A stretch of 12,110 nucleotides of DNA, taken from positions 1 through 12,110 of the forward strand of contig JAFVAA010000120.1 in assembly GCA_017476305.1 (NCBI GenBank). Reading direction: 5' to 3'. The translations under genes were made by a program, and so were the position numbers. Positions 5,708 to 11,987 of this stretch are shown here, piece by piece (position 1 is the stretch's first letter; every line of letters begins with the position of its first letter). The notes under the pieces were generated by a model. That model was not told the DNA's origin. It did no database searches and saw nothing but the letters and a program-made list of their open reading frames with translations. Source of the DNA: Lachnospiraceae bacterium. Lineage in GTDB: Bacteria > Bacillota > Clostridia > Lachnospirales > Lachnospiraceae.

Positions 5708-8507
5708 ATTTCGATTTTTAAATAGTGCAGTAGCCCTGGTGATTATGGGGTTCATGATCATTCTTCCGATTGTGGGAATCATGTTGTTTCATCGTATGGA
5801 TACGCTGCTGATAAACTATGCGGGGAATCAGGTGCAAAAGCGGGCAGAGACACTTTCAGAGCTGGCATCGCAAAAGCTTCATTCAGAATTGGAGCATTTA
5901 GGGCATTTTGCATCACTTATAGAGGAAAAACCGGAGGATGCTGAAATTGTGATGCAGATGCTTGCGCAGGAAAAGGGAACAAATCAGGAGGGACTGATTA
6001 CGATTGACGGGAATGCGATTTGCGGAAAGGCTTTAAGCATTATGGACCATCCGGGGATTCAGATTTCCTTTCGCGGGAAAGCTGCGATTACCTTTGTGGA
6101 GGGAAAGGGACTTCTGTTTTCCTGTCCTGTGTTTCATGGAACGAATATTCGTTATGTGATTTATCGTTTATGTCCTGTGGATACCTTAGAGGAGCGTTTT
6201 AGTATCAGCTGCTATGAGAATCTGGGGAAAGTGCTGGTGGCGGCCAGAGATGGACAGATCATAGTTCCGTTTGACCGAAGCGACAAGGAGGATGTGGCGT
6301 TTTATCAAAGTGAAGAGATACAAAAGGATTATTTATCTATGCATAGAGAGATGGAACTTTCTGTGGCAGTGGCAAAACGGTTTCGGACGGAGCGGGGAGA
6401 AATGTTTCTGTTCGAGGCTGAGGTTCCGGGTACGAATTTTCTGGCAGTGGGCTTCGTTCCCAGAGAGGTGGCTGTGGAGGGGATTAACAGAATCAGCTAT
6501 TTAGTGACTTTCGTTTTTGGTCTTTTGATGCTTTTGGTGCTGATTGGTGGCATCTATCTGACAAGTGCTGCCGTGAAAATCAAGGAGAGCAAGGAGTTAA
6601 GAGAAGCAAAGGCGGCAGCAGAGGAGGCTTCGAGGGCGAAAAGTAATTTTTTGGCAAATATGTCTCATGAGATCCGAACACCGATTAATGCTGTGCTTGG
6701 TATGGATGAAATGATTCTAAGGGAAACCGGGGAAGCGAAGACGAGACAGCATGCAATCAATATTCAGAGAGCCGGGAATACACTTCTTTCCCTGATTAAT
6801 GATGTGCTTGATTTTTCCAAAATTGAAGCGGGGAAGATGGAGTTAGTGCCGGCAGATTATGATTTCGCAGTGATGCTCGCTGATTTAACGGATATGATTC
6901 GTCCGCGGATAGAGGGAAAGGGCCTGCAGTTTTTTTTAGAGATTGATGAACAGATTCCACGTTACCTCTATGGGGATCCTGTGCGGTTGAAGCAGTGTAT
7001 CCTAAATATTCTTACCAATGCGGTCAAATATACGAAGCAGGGAGGAGTCCATTTGTCTGTATCTGCGAAGGGGAAGACAGAGGAGATGGTGGAGCTTTCG
7101 GTTCGTGTGGAGGATACCGGAGTTGGGATTAAGAAAGAGGATATCGAGAGGCTTTTTACTGCATTTGAACGAATTGATGAAAAGCAGAACAGAAATATCG
7201 AGGGAACGGGACTTGGTATGAACATTGTGAAACATCTGCTTACGATGATGGACAGTAGTTTAGAGGTGCAAAGCGAGTATGGCAGGGGTTCGGTTTTCTC
7301 TTTTTCGGTCAGACAGAAGATTACCGGGGAGGGTGTGATTGGGGACTTTAAGTCTGCAGCGCAGATTGTGGCAGAAAAGGAGAGCAAGCATCATAGAAGC
7401 TTTACTGCTCCGGGGGCTTTGGTGCTGATAGTAGATGATTCCGAGATGAATTTAGAGGTGGCAAGATGGCTTTTGGAGGAAACTGAAATTTCCGTGGATA
7501 CGGTTCTGAGTGGTGCGGAGGCTCTGGAGCTTATGGACAGCAGGACTTATGATGTACTTTTGTTTGATCATATGATGCCGGAAATGGATGGAATTGAGCT
7601 GCTTCACATGTTAAGAAAATGGACGGACAATCCGAATCATGAAAAGCCGTGTATTATCCTGACAGCAAATGCGGTTTCAGGAGCGAAGGAAAAATATCTG
7701 GAGGAAGGCTTTGATAATTATCTGAGTAAGCCCGTAAAGGGGAGGGCACTTGAAGAAATGCTGATGAAATATCTGCCTGCGGATAAGGTTTTTCTGGAAT
7801 CAGAGATTTCAGAAGCAGAGGATGCGGAGAATTTCCCGGCTGCAGGCAGTGAGGAAGAACCGCTTTCAGAAAAAGCATGGTATGATGGCCTGGAGGGGAT
7901 TGACGGGGCAGCAGGACTGGGAAATTGCGGTTCCGAGAAAACGTATAAGCAGGTCGCGGGTGTTTTCTACAAAACTCTGGAGGATTGTGCAGATGAACTG
8001 GATGCGTTCTTTAAAAAGGAAGACTGGTCCTCCTACCGGATTAAGGTGCATGCGTTAAAAAGCTCTGCGAATACGATTGGTGCGCGAAAGCTGGGGGAGG
8101 ATGCCAAGCGCATGGAGCAGGCGGCAAAGGAAGAGGATGCATTTTATATTCGGGAGCATCATGACAGCTTACTGACTGATTATAGAAAATACAGGGAAGT
8201 ACTAAAGAAGTTTTTTGGGGAATCGAAGGAAGATCCGGTGCAGAGAGCAGAAAAGGAGGCTTCGGATGAATATATTCTTGGCGTATACAAGGCAGTCGAG
8301 GAGGCTTCCCGAATGGTGGATTATGCTTCGCTGGAGGAAATTTTTTCAGAAATGGATGGATATGCGCTTTCGGAAAAGGACAGGGCAGTTTTTGAAAAGC
8401 TTTGGGAGAGGTTTGAGCAGTTTGACTATGAGGGGATGCTTGCTATTTTAAAGGAAGTGGGGGGAAATGGTAACAGACTAAAAACAGAGGATGAAAAAAG
8501 GGATTGA
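5694..8507 (+). CDS. Hybrid sensor histidine kinase (HisKA-HATPase-REC-HPt)
   Basis: This 937-residue membrane kinase carries a whole phosphorelay in one chain. A membrane helix at about 13-33 and another at about 268-290 enclose an external sensor region of roughly 235 residues, cache-like by size, though I see no diagnostic motif. HisKA: FLANMSHEIRTP with phospho-acceptor H325. HATPase: N442, the G1 box DTGVGI at 474-479 and the G2 box GTGLGM at 504-509. Receiver: acidic pair D581/D582, phospho-acceptor D625 in FDHMMPEMDG, T657 and K679. HPt: HALKSSANTIG with H786. About 85 further residues (850-937) are mostly helical and acidic, of unknown role. All key residues are present, so it should be active. 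GAGGGAG at 5681-5687 precedes ATG 5694, which lies inside the end of the binding-protein gene, suggesting coupled translation. No DNA-binding response regulator is in the window; the output partner must be elsewhere. Confidence 0.92.
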   Translation: MTKSRFRFLNSAVALVIMGFMIILPIVGIMLFHRMDTLLINYAGNQVQKRAETLSELASQKLHSELEHLGHFASLIEEKPEDAEIVMQMLAQEKGTNQEGLITIDGNAICGKALSIMDHPGIQISFRGKAAITFVEGKGLLFSCPVFHGTNIRYVIYRLCPVDTLEERFSISCYENLGKVLVAARDGQIIVPFDRSDKEDVAFYQSEEIQKDYLSMHREMELSVAVAKRFRTERGEMFLFEAEVPGTNFLAVGFVPREVAVEGINRISYLVTFVFGLLMLLVLIGGIYLTSAAVKIKESKELREAKAAAEEASRAKSNFLANMSHEIRTPINAVLGMDEMILRETGEAKTRQHAINIQRAGNTLLSLINDVLDFSKIEAGKMELVPADYDFAVMLADLTDMIRPRIEGKGLQFFLEIDEQIPRYLYGDPVRLKQCILNILTNAVKYTKQGGVHLSVSAKGKTEEMVELSVRVEDTGVGIKKEDIERLFTAFERIDEKQNRNIEGTGLGMNIVKHLLTMMDSSLEVQSEYGRGSVFSFSVRQKITGEGVIGDFKSAAQIVAEKESKHHRSFTAPGALVLIVDDSEMNLEVARWLLEETEISVDTVLSGAEALELMDSRTYDVLLFDHMMPEMDGIELLHMLRKWTDNPNHEKPCIILTANAVSGAKEKYLEEGFDNYLSKPVKGRALEEMLMKYLPADKVFLESEISEAEDAENFPAAGSEEEPLSEKAWYDGLEGIDGAAGLGNCGSEKTYKQVAGVFYKTLEDCADELDAFFKKEDWSSYRIKVHALKSSANTIGARKLGEDAKRMEQAAKEEDAFYIREHHDSLLTDYRKYREVLKKFFGESKEDPVQRAEKEASDEYILGVYKAVEEASRMVDYASLEEIFSEMDGYALSEKDRAVFEKLWERFEQFDYEGMLAILKEVGGNGNRLKTEDEKRD

Positions 8508-8515
8508 CTAACGCA

Positions 8516-8539
8516 GGCTGTTACCAGAAAGGTACAGCC
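8516..8539 (+). terminator. Hairpin just after the kinase gene
   Basis: GGCTGT 8516-8521 and ACC 8523-8525 pair with GGT 8531-8533 and ACAGCC 8534-8539, a 9-bp GC-rich stem with one bulged T and a 5-base loop, 8 bases after the kinase stop. A second small hairpin (CGTTC 8540-8544 with GAACG 8553-8557) follows directly. No T run follows either, so they may stabilise the 3' end of the message instead of terminating it. Confidence 0.4.
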
Positions 8540-8615
8540 CGTTCTCAATGAGGAACGCTTCTGTATCCAATCATGCAGCAATCCATTTATCAGCAATATA
8601 AAGCAAGACATGGTT

Positions 8616-8663
8616 TACTTTATATCCGGAAACGAAACAAATTTCCTTTCCGGATATAAAGTA
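8616..8663. repeat. Perfect 17-bp inverted repeat between convergent genes
   Basis: The arm at 8616-8632, containing TTATATCCGGAAA, pairs perfectly with 8647-8663 (TTTCCGGATATAA) around a 14-base loop at 8633-8646. It lies between the plus-strand kinase gene and the minus-strand pseudogene, where a bidirectional terminator would be expected, but neither side has a clear T run after the stem. It could also be the terminal repeat of a small mobile element or a protein-binding palindrome. Confidence 0.65.
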
Positions 8664-8674
8664 TATATTACATC

Positions 8675-9168
8675 TCACACAATTTTTTCTCCTCCGGTTA
8701 TTGAAAATTCTTCATAGAGCTTTTTTCAATCCGCTGCATTGGAAACTGCTTTTGCTGCATCCTCTGTGCGTTTGTTCTTTAGAAGAATGTCAATGAGCTG
8801 TCCCAATTTCTCTTCGCCCGTGCAAAACCGTTACTAAAACCGTTGTTAAAACCATTATGAAATCCATGTTTCTCAATCTGGTCCAAAGCCGTACTCATAT
8901 TTCCAAGCATAATCTCTCCTTTCCGTGCTTTTTCAGCAACTGTTAAAAATCTGTTGTCATTTGTCAGAACTGCTAAAAGCTGCAGCACCTCCCTGATATG
9001 TTTCACTTCCTCAGTGGAACCGGTATAAGTCCCGTTCTCCCATAGGCATAGGCTCCTTTCGTGTCATGAAATACAGCGGCAGGAGCAATGTCATGTTCTG
9101 AAGCAGATCACCATACAATATGTGCATTCCTGCCGGATTAAAAAGTGGATGAAAGCAGGAATGGTTCT
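8675..9168 (-). pseudogene. Frameshifted Rpn / PD-(D/E)XK transposase-like gene, C-terminal part
   Basis: Read leftward on the minus strand, pieces of one protein lie in successive frames. GMHILYGDLLQNMTLLLPLY runs from about 9133. A shift near 9050 leads to AYAYGRTGLIP and then GSTEEVKHIREVLQLLAVLT. A run of (N/H/S)NGF repeats follows. A second shift near 8817 leads to EEKLGQLIDILLKNKRTEDAAKAV, then TGA at 8728-8726, then KKLYEEFSITGGEK and a final TGA at 8677-8675. The glycine-rich tandem repeat before a helical tail recalls Rpn-family and transposase-31-like proteins common in Lachnospiraceae. The nuclease domain itself is missing, so this is a truncated, multiply broken copy. I am confident that it is a decayed gene and less so of the family name. 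The right boundary is approximate, and no intact start is present. Confidence 0.6.
8824..8871 (-). repeat. Degenerate 12-bp tandem repeat coding (N/H/S)NGF
   Basis: Four 12-base units lie in tandem: AAAACCGTTACT 8824-8835, AAAACCGTTGTT 8836-8847, AAAACCATTATG 8848-8859 and AAATCCATGTTT 8860-8871. On the minus strand they encode successive four-residue blocks ending in glycine-phenylalanine, inside the broken nuclease/transposase-like gene. Short xxGx repeats at this place are usual for Rpn-like proteins and vary in copy number. Confidence 0.7.
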
Positions 9169-9208
9169 GAATCAAGTTAAAATAGAAGATTATTTCATTT
9201 TATAGAAA

Positions 9209-9233
9209 TATAATATTTCGGTGAAATATTATA
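9209..9233. repeat. AT-rich 11-bp hairpin
   Basis: TATAATATTTC at 9209-9219 and GAAATATTATA at 9223-9233 form a perfect stem around a GGT loop. It lies in the leader downstream of the minus-strand promoter at 9261-9289. The interval from 9169 to 9305 otherwise contains only that promoter. Confidence 0.55.
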
Positions 9234-9260
9234 AATAGAACTCGCATCTGCTTTGAATGT

Positions 9261-9289
9261 AGTATAACATGCATAAAAAGTATTGTCAA
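9261..9289 (-). promoter_or_regulatory. Strong minus-strand promoter facing the transposase-like pseudogene
   Basis: On the minus strand TTGACA (complement of 9284-9289) and TATACT (complement of 9261-9266) are spaced by exactly 17 bases, and the -10 box is followed by ACA. The direction is leftward, toward the broken gene ending at 8675. Its sequence closely mirrors the plus-strand promoter at 9472-9499. Confidence 0.65.
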
Positions 9290-9305
9290 ACTGTTTTTTA
9301 AGGAT

Positions 9306-9413
9306 GATCAAATCTGCCATTTTGATCCAACGATTTTCAGGATTCATTTTGAGTCCCATCGGCTGGTTAAAATCCAGAAATGAGTGCTGTAACTTATCAA
9401 TCGGTCTATACAT
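9306..9413 (-). pseudogene. N-terminal stub of an IS1182-type transposase
   Basis: Minus-strand ATG 9413-9411 follows a good AAAGGAGCT ribosome binding site and gives MYRPIDKLQHSFLDFNQP, then MGLKMNPENRWIKMADLI. This is the characteristic opening of IS1182-type (IS5-superfamily) transposases, which normally continue IPWDE. Here family likeness stops after ADLI at about 9306, and the frame runs on with unrelated residues to 9195. About 36 of some 450-500 codons remain, so the DDE catalytic domain is gone. The native 5' untranslated region seems to be kept on the right, and the break on the left abuts a strong outward promoter. Confidence 0.75.
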
Positions 9414-9471
9414 ATTTCAGCTCCTTTGTAGTGAAAAAATATTAAAAATCTGCAAGAAAAATGATTTCATC

Positions 9472-9499
9472 TTGACAAAACTCTTGCAAATATTATACT
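9472..9499 (+). promoter_or_regulatory. Plus-strand promoter ahead of the toxin-antitoxin remnant
   Basis: TTGACA at 9472-9477 and TATACT at 9494-9499 are spaced by 16 bases. The -10 box is followed by ACA, as in the mirror-image minus-strand promoter at 9261-9289. It would drive the antitoxin/PIN remnant. A short frame starting at ATG 9505 runs in phase with the antitoxin but stops at TAG 9574-9576 and has no ribosome binding site. Confidence 0.55.
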
Positions 9500-9576
9500 A
9501 CAAAATGAGCATAAAGCTAGTAAAATTAAGAGGTTATCGCTTAATAAGCAGACACTATCTAAATAGTTTGATTTAG

Positions 9577-9750
9577 TTGAGAAATGTTTCAAAATCCACT
9601 GCTCAGGAAGTGCAAAGAAGGATGGATTCCGTTCGGGCTTTTAATGAATTAGCTCAGTATTTTTAGACTTTACCTAATCCGCGGGAAGATGTGGAGGCTT
9701 TGTATGCGGAAATCAGCGAAAATCGCAGAAGAAAAAGGATGATGGTATGA
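9577..9750 (+). pseudogene. Antitoxin remnant with internal stop
   Basis: One frame reads NVSKSTAQEVQRRMDSVRAF, then NELAQYF, a TAG at 9664-9666, then TLPNPREDVEALYAEISENR and RRKRMMV, ending at TGA 9748-9750. The stop overlaps the ATG of the PIN-domain remnant, the arrangement expected of a toxin-antitoxin operon with the antitoxin first. The start is unclear: TTG 9577 is the first codon after an upstream in-frame stop and lacks a ribosome binding site. Size (about 57 residues), charge and position suggest the antitoxin, but I do not recognise a named DNA-binding fold. Confidence 0.55.
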
Positions 9751-9859
9751 AGATTTTGATAGATACAAATGTTTTAATTTCAGTTTTGTTTTTGGAGGAC
9801 AGATAAAAAGTCTGTTTCAGGAATTGTTGGATTCACCACATGAGATTTTTAATTTTTAA
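9747..9859 (+). pseudogene. PIN-domain toxin, frameshifted N-terminal fragment
   Basis: ATG 9747 gives MKILIDTNVLISVLF, the opening strand and first catalytic aspartate (D6) of a VapC-like PIN ribonuclease. That frame stops at TAA 9804-9806. The family sequence continues in another frame as GGQIKSLFQELLDSPHEIF and ends at TAA 9857-9859. The remaining acidic residues of the PIN active site are absent. An intact protein would have about 130-140 residues, so this is a dead toxin by both frameshift and truncation. It overlaps the antitoxin stop by three bases. Confidence 0.75.
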
Positions 9860-10193
9860 AATCTTTGTCATAAGTAGCAGCATAGTGAGTATGTTCCGCA
9901 CCGTTATTTCTTTTCTTGATCTGGTGTAAAAATTGTAAATTGCAGGTTTGTATCTATGGAGAGATGCTGTGTGGATAGATATAGTGGAATAGAAAAAGCG
10001 AATGGGTAATAAATGCTTTTTCGATTTTTTTACATGGACATTTTCTGTACTTCCGACTTTGTATAATGTAGTTAATAAACTTCTGGTTTGGGTGATATAT
10101 CATTTAGTTCTGATTATTAAAAACGATATACCAGGAAGCATAGGGAAAGAAAACCATGAATTTATGTGGATGTTTTTAGGAGGGGGTGGATAT
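9860..10193. other. Non-coding gap with an AT-rich hairpin
   Basis: No convincing gene is seen between the PIN remnant and the Hen1 remnant. GAAAAAGC at 9992-9999 pairs with GCTTTTTC at 10015-10022 and is followed by a T7 run, a weak terminator-like signal. A TATAAT at 10062-10067 could be the -10 box for the next gene, but no -35 lies at a proper distance (TGGACA at 10035-10040 is 21 bases away). The frame open from 10002 into the next gene has no family likeness before 10194. Confidence 0.4.
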
Positions 10194-10550
10194 ATGTTAC
10201 TTACAATTACTTATAGTGGGTATCAGACACAGGATTTAGGATATCTTCTGTATAAAAATCCGGAACATCCGCAGAGTATAGAGCTTTCGCGGGGGTATGC
10301 CCATATCTTTTTCCCGGAGATATCGGAGGAACGGACAACGGCAACACTGCTTCTGGATATGGAACCGCTCGGATATGAAGTGAGGTGGGAGACATTTCTT
10401 GCGGATGAGAAATTTCCGGAGTGGAAAGAAAGTGACTATGTCAATCTGGTGATTTCCAGAAGGCGCGTGCTTTCCGATATCCTAAAGCAGCTATGTGTTT
10501 TCATTCCGGCATTTGGCAGGCAGAAGCATTACTTTGTGACAGAGCAGTAG
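10194..10550 (+). pseudogene. hen1: Hen1 3'-terminal RNA 2'-O-methyltransferase, N-terminal domain with internal deletion
   Basis: Bacterial Hen1 methylates the 3'-terminal ribose of tRNAs cleaved by ribotoxins, during repair by the Pnkp/Hen1 complex. ATG 10194 follows AGGAGG at 10178-10183. The 118 residues begin MLLTITYSGYQTQDLGYLLY, with PEISEERTTATLLLD after, the start of the Hen1 N-terminal domain that activates the Pnkp ligase. After residue 55 the text jumps directly to EPLGYEV, then DEKFPEWKESDYVNL and IPAFGRQKHYFVTEQ. About 75 residues normally between LLLD and PLGYEV are missing, with the frame kept. The whole C-terminal methyltransferase domain is also missing; TAG 10548-10550 falls at the join with Pnkp sequence. 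No enzyme activity is possible, though a 118-residue product could be made. Confidence 0.85.
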
Positions 10551-10770
10551 GAGAAAGAATCTCCTGCAGCCTGCGGTAAAGTGCAGGGGCAGGGAATATC
10601 TGCGCATCATTTACGGACCGGAATATCTGTTCCCGGAGCATCTGGAATTCCTGAAAAAACGTTTGCTTTCTGTGAAACGAAATCTGGCTCTGAAGGAATT
10701 TGCACTGGGGATGGAGTCGTTATAGAGGTTCGTGAAGGGAGAACCTCTCTAACGGTACCAGAGTGATTTT
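10549..10770 (+). pseudogene. pnkp: Pnkp RNA-repair enzyme, C-terminal end only
   Basis: Pnkp is the kinase-phosphatase-ligase that works with Hen1 to heal and seal cut tRNA. Directly at the end of the Hen1 piece, in the next frame, the DNA reads LLQPAVKCRGREYLRIIYGP, EYLFPEHLEFLKKRLLSVKR and NLALKEFALGMESL. This matches the conserved C-terminal part of the Pnkp ligase domain. TAG 10723-10725 and TAA 10750-10752 interrupt the tail (MESL stop RFVKGEPL stop RYQ), and the usual final residues are not recognisable. The kinase, phosphatase and most of the ligase domain (around 750 residues) are absent, so a large deletion has joined Hen1 to the end of Pnkp. No start codon or ribosome binding site is present. 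Confidence 0.8.
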
Positions 10771-10863
10771 ATGACGGATGGAGCAAAACTGTTTTTAAAA
10801 ATTCTTATAGACGGTCCAATGCAGATTTATGCAATCGCTATGCTTTTTGGAAAAAAAGAATAA
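10771..10863 (+). other. Short unassigned reading frame after the Pnkp remnant
   Basis: ATG 10771 to TAA 10861-10863 would encode 30 residues beginning MTDGAKLFLKILIDG. The same frame continues past the stop with ELRNHGVTIVFYRGMMQYMH up to the terminator region, suggesting the end of a longer lost gene with one stop codon. I do not recognise the family, and no ribosome binding site is present. Confidence 0.3.
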
Positions 10864-10944
10864 GAGCTGAGAAATCACGGAGTTACGATAGTATTTTATC
10901 GGGGAATGATGCAATATATGCACGGAAGAAATAGTAAAGAATGC

Positions 10945-10976
10945 AAAGCAGGGAGTTGTTTGATTCCCTGCTTTTT
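10945..10976 (+). terminator. Intrinsic terminator
   Basis: AAAGCAGGGA 10945-10954 and TCCCTGCTTT 10965-10974 form a perfect 10-bp stem with a 10-base loop. A T5 run at 10972-10976 makes a textbook rho-independent terminator on the plus strand. It would end transcription of whatever gene followed the Hen1/Pnkp pair; its good preservation contrasts with the ruined coding region upstream. From here to 11147 I see no gene. Confidence 0.85.
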
Positions 10977-11147
10977 GGTACCTGTTTTTGCATATGAATC
11001 AGCGGTTGACAAAGCCAGTATTTGATAATGATTTCATCATGAATGCCTTCAGGACCTCTGGTATCGTTTCATTATATACACTATACGAAAAAATCAGGAG
11101 AAATTTAATCTATTCTTGAGAAACTTTTAATGGGTGGAATAAAAAGG

Positions 11148-11176
11148 TTGACACTGCATTTGACACCAAATATAAT
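11148..11176 (+). promoter_or_regulatory. Perfect consensus sigma-A promoter ahead of the GH3 remnant
   Basis: TTGACA at 11148-11153 and TATAAT at 11171-11176 match the consensus exactly and are spaced by the ideal 17 bases. A second TTGACA lies at 11160-11165 inside the spacer. Downstream, ACTATTAGA occurs at 11184-11192 and again at 11211-11219 (27-base spacing), a possible operator pair at or just past the transcription start. The leader to the GH3 start is about 140 bases. Confidence 0.8.
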
Positions 11177-11324
11177 GGGATAAACTATTAGACAGATTCA
11201 GTTCTTTACGACTATTAGAACCCGGATAAATAAATTTACAGATGTAAATGCAGATGTGGTATGCAAATGAAAAAAATGGTTGTGGATGAAGGCGTGGACG
11301 AATTCATGAAAGAGGAGGAGAAAT

Positions 11325-11987
11325 ATGGTTCGAATTTCAAAGAAAGAGGAACAGGAGTTTGAAAGAGAGCACGAAGCAGCCATCCGGAAAGTGGCTGCGG
11401 AGTGTACGATGTTTTTAAAACGGGATGGAATTTTTCCTGTTTTATCACAGGGTAAACTGGCATTATATAGAAATGGAGCGAGACATACCATTAAGGGTGG
11501 AACCGGTTCGGGTGATGTAAATGTGCGGCATTTCGCGACAGTAGAGGAGGGGCTCATAAAGGCTGGTTTTCAGATTACTACGAATGAGTGGCTGGCAGAC
11601 ATTCTCACCGGGAAATCCTGTCCATCCTGGAAACTGACGATGACCTGGGCAGATATGAAGGACTATCCTTCGACAAAGGGATTTGGCGATATCAATGATA
11701 CAGAATATAAAGAGGATATTTTCATAGGATACAGGCATTTCGAATCAGAACAGAAAAAGCCCTTCTTTACGTTCGGATTCGGGCTGTCCTATACGGACTT
11801 TGCGGTAGAGCCGGATTCGTGTGTCCTGAGAAAAGATACGATCATCCTAAAGGCAGAGGTAGAAAATACCGGAAGCTATAAAGGAAAAGAAGTAGTACAG
11901 GTCTATGTGAGGTATCCGGAGGGAACGGAGAGCCGGCCGGTCAAGGAGCTGAAAGGTTTTTCGAAAACAAAGGAACTGGCACCGTGA
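11325..11987 (+). pseudogene. GH3-family beta-glycosidase remnant, internal deletion and lost barrel
   Basis: Family 3 glycosidases release sugars from the ends of glycans. This copy resembles the inverted-order type, in which the alpha/beta sandwich and fibronectin-like domains precede the catalytic barrel. ATG 11325 follows AGGAGG at 11313-11318. Residues 1-90 contain ALYRNGARHTIKGGTGSGDV and VEEGLIKAGFQITTNEWL. The text then jumps to ADILTGKSCPSWKLTMTWAD, normally well over 100 residues further on. Residues 100-160 end with FGFGLSYTDF, and 160-220 form the fibronectin-like domain (KGKEVVQVYV). The frame ends at TGA 11985-11987 after KTKELAP, where intact proteins continue. The catalytic barrel, with its nucleophile, is not visible downstream. 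SWKL where SGKL is usual is a further sign of decay. The 220-residue product could be made but should be inactive. Confidence 0.8.

Noticed and set aside
6968..7387. Long open frame of 139 codons on the minus strand
   Set aside because: It lies entirely inside the HATPase region of the kinase gene on the other strand, has no family likeness and no ribosome binding site; it is a shadow of the real gene.
9283..9576. 97-codon plus-strand frame over the transposase stub
   Set aside because: It is the reverse reading of a recognisable minus-strand transposase start and crosses two promoters; no support as a gene.
10002..10193. Upstream extension of the Hen1 frame beginning MGNKCFFDFF
   Set aside because: Hen1 proteins begin MLLTITY, which coincides with ATG 10194 and its AGGAGG site; the extension has no family likeness and no ribosome binding site.
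10724..10748. 8-bp inverted repeat AGAGGTTC / GAACCTCT with a 9-base loop
   Set aside because: It falls within the conserved coding text of the Pnkp tail and no T run follows, so it is probably incidental.
10940..11090. Minus-strand open stretch reading DTRGPEGIHDEIIIKYWLCQ
   Set aside because: It looks somewhat protein-like, but it runs through the well-formed plus-strand terminator, has no clear start and no family I can name.
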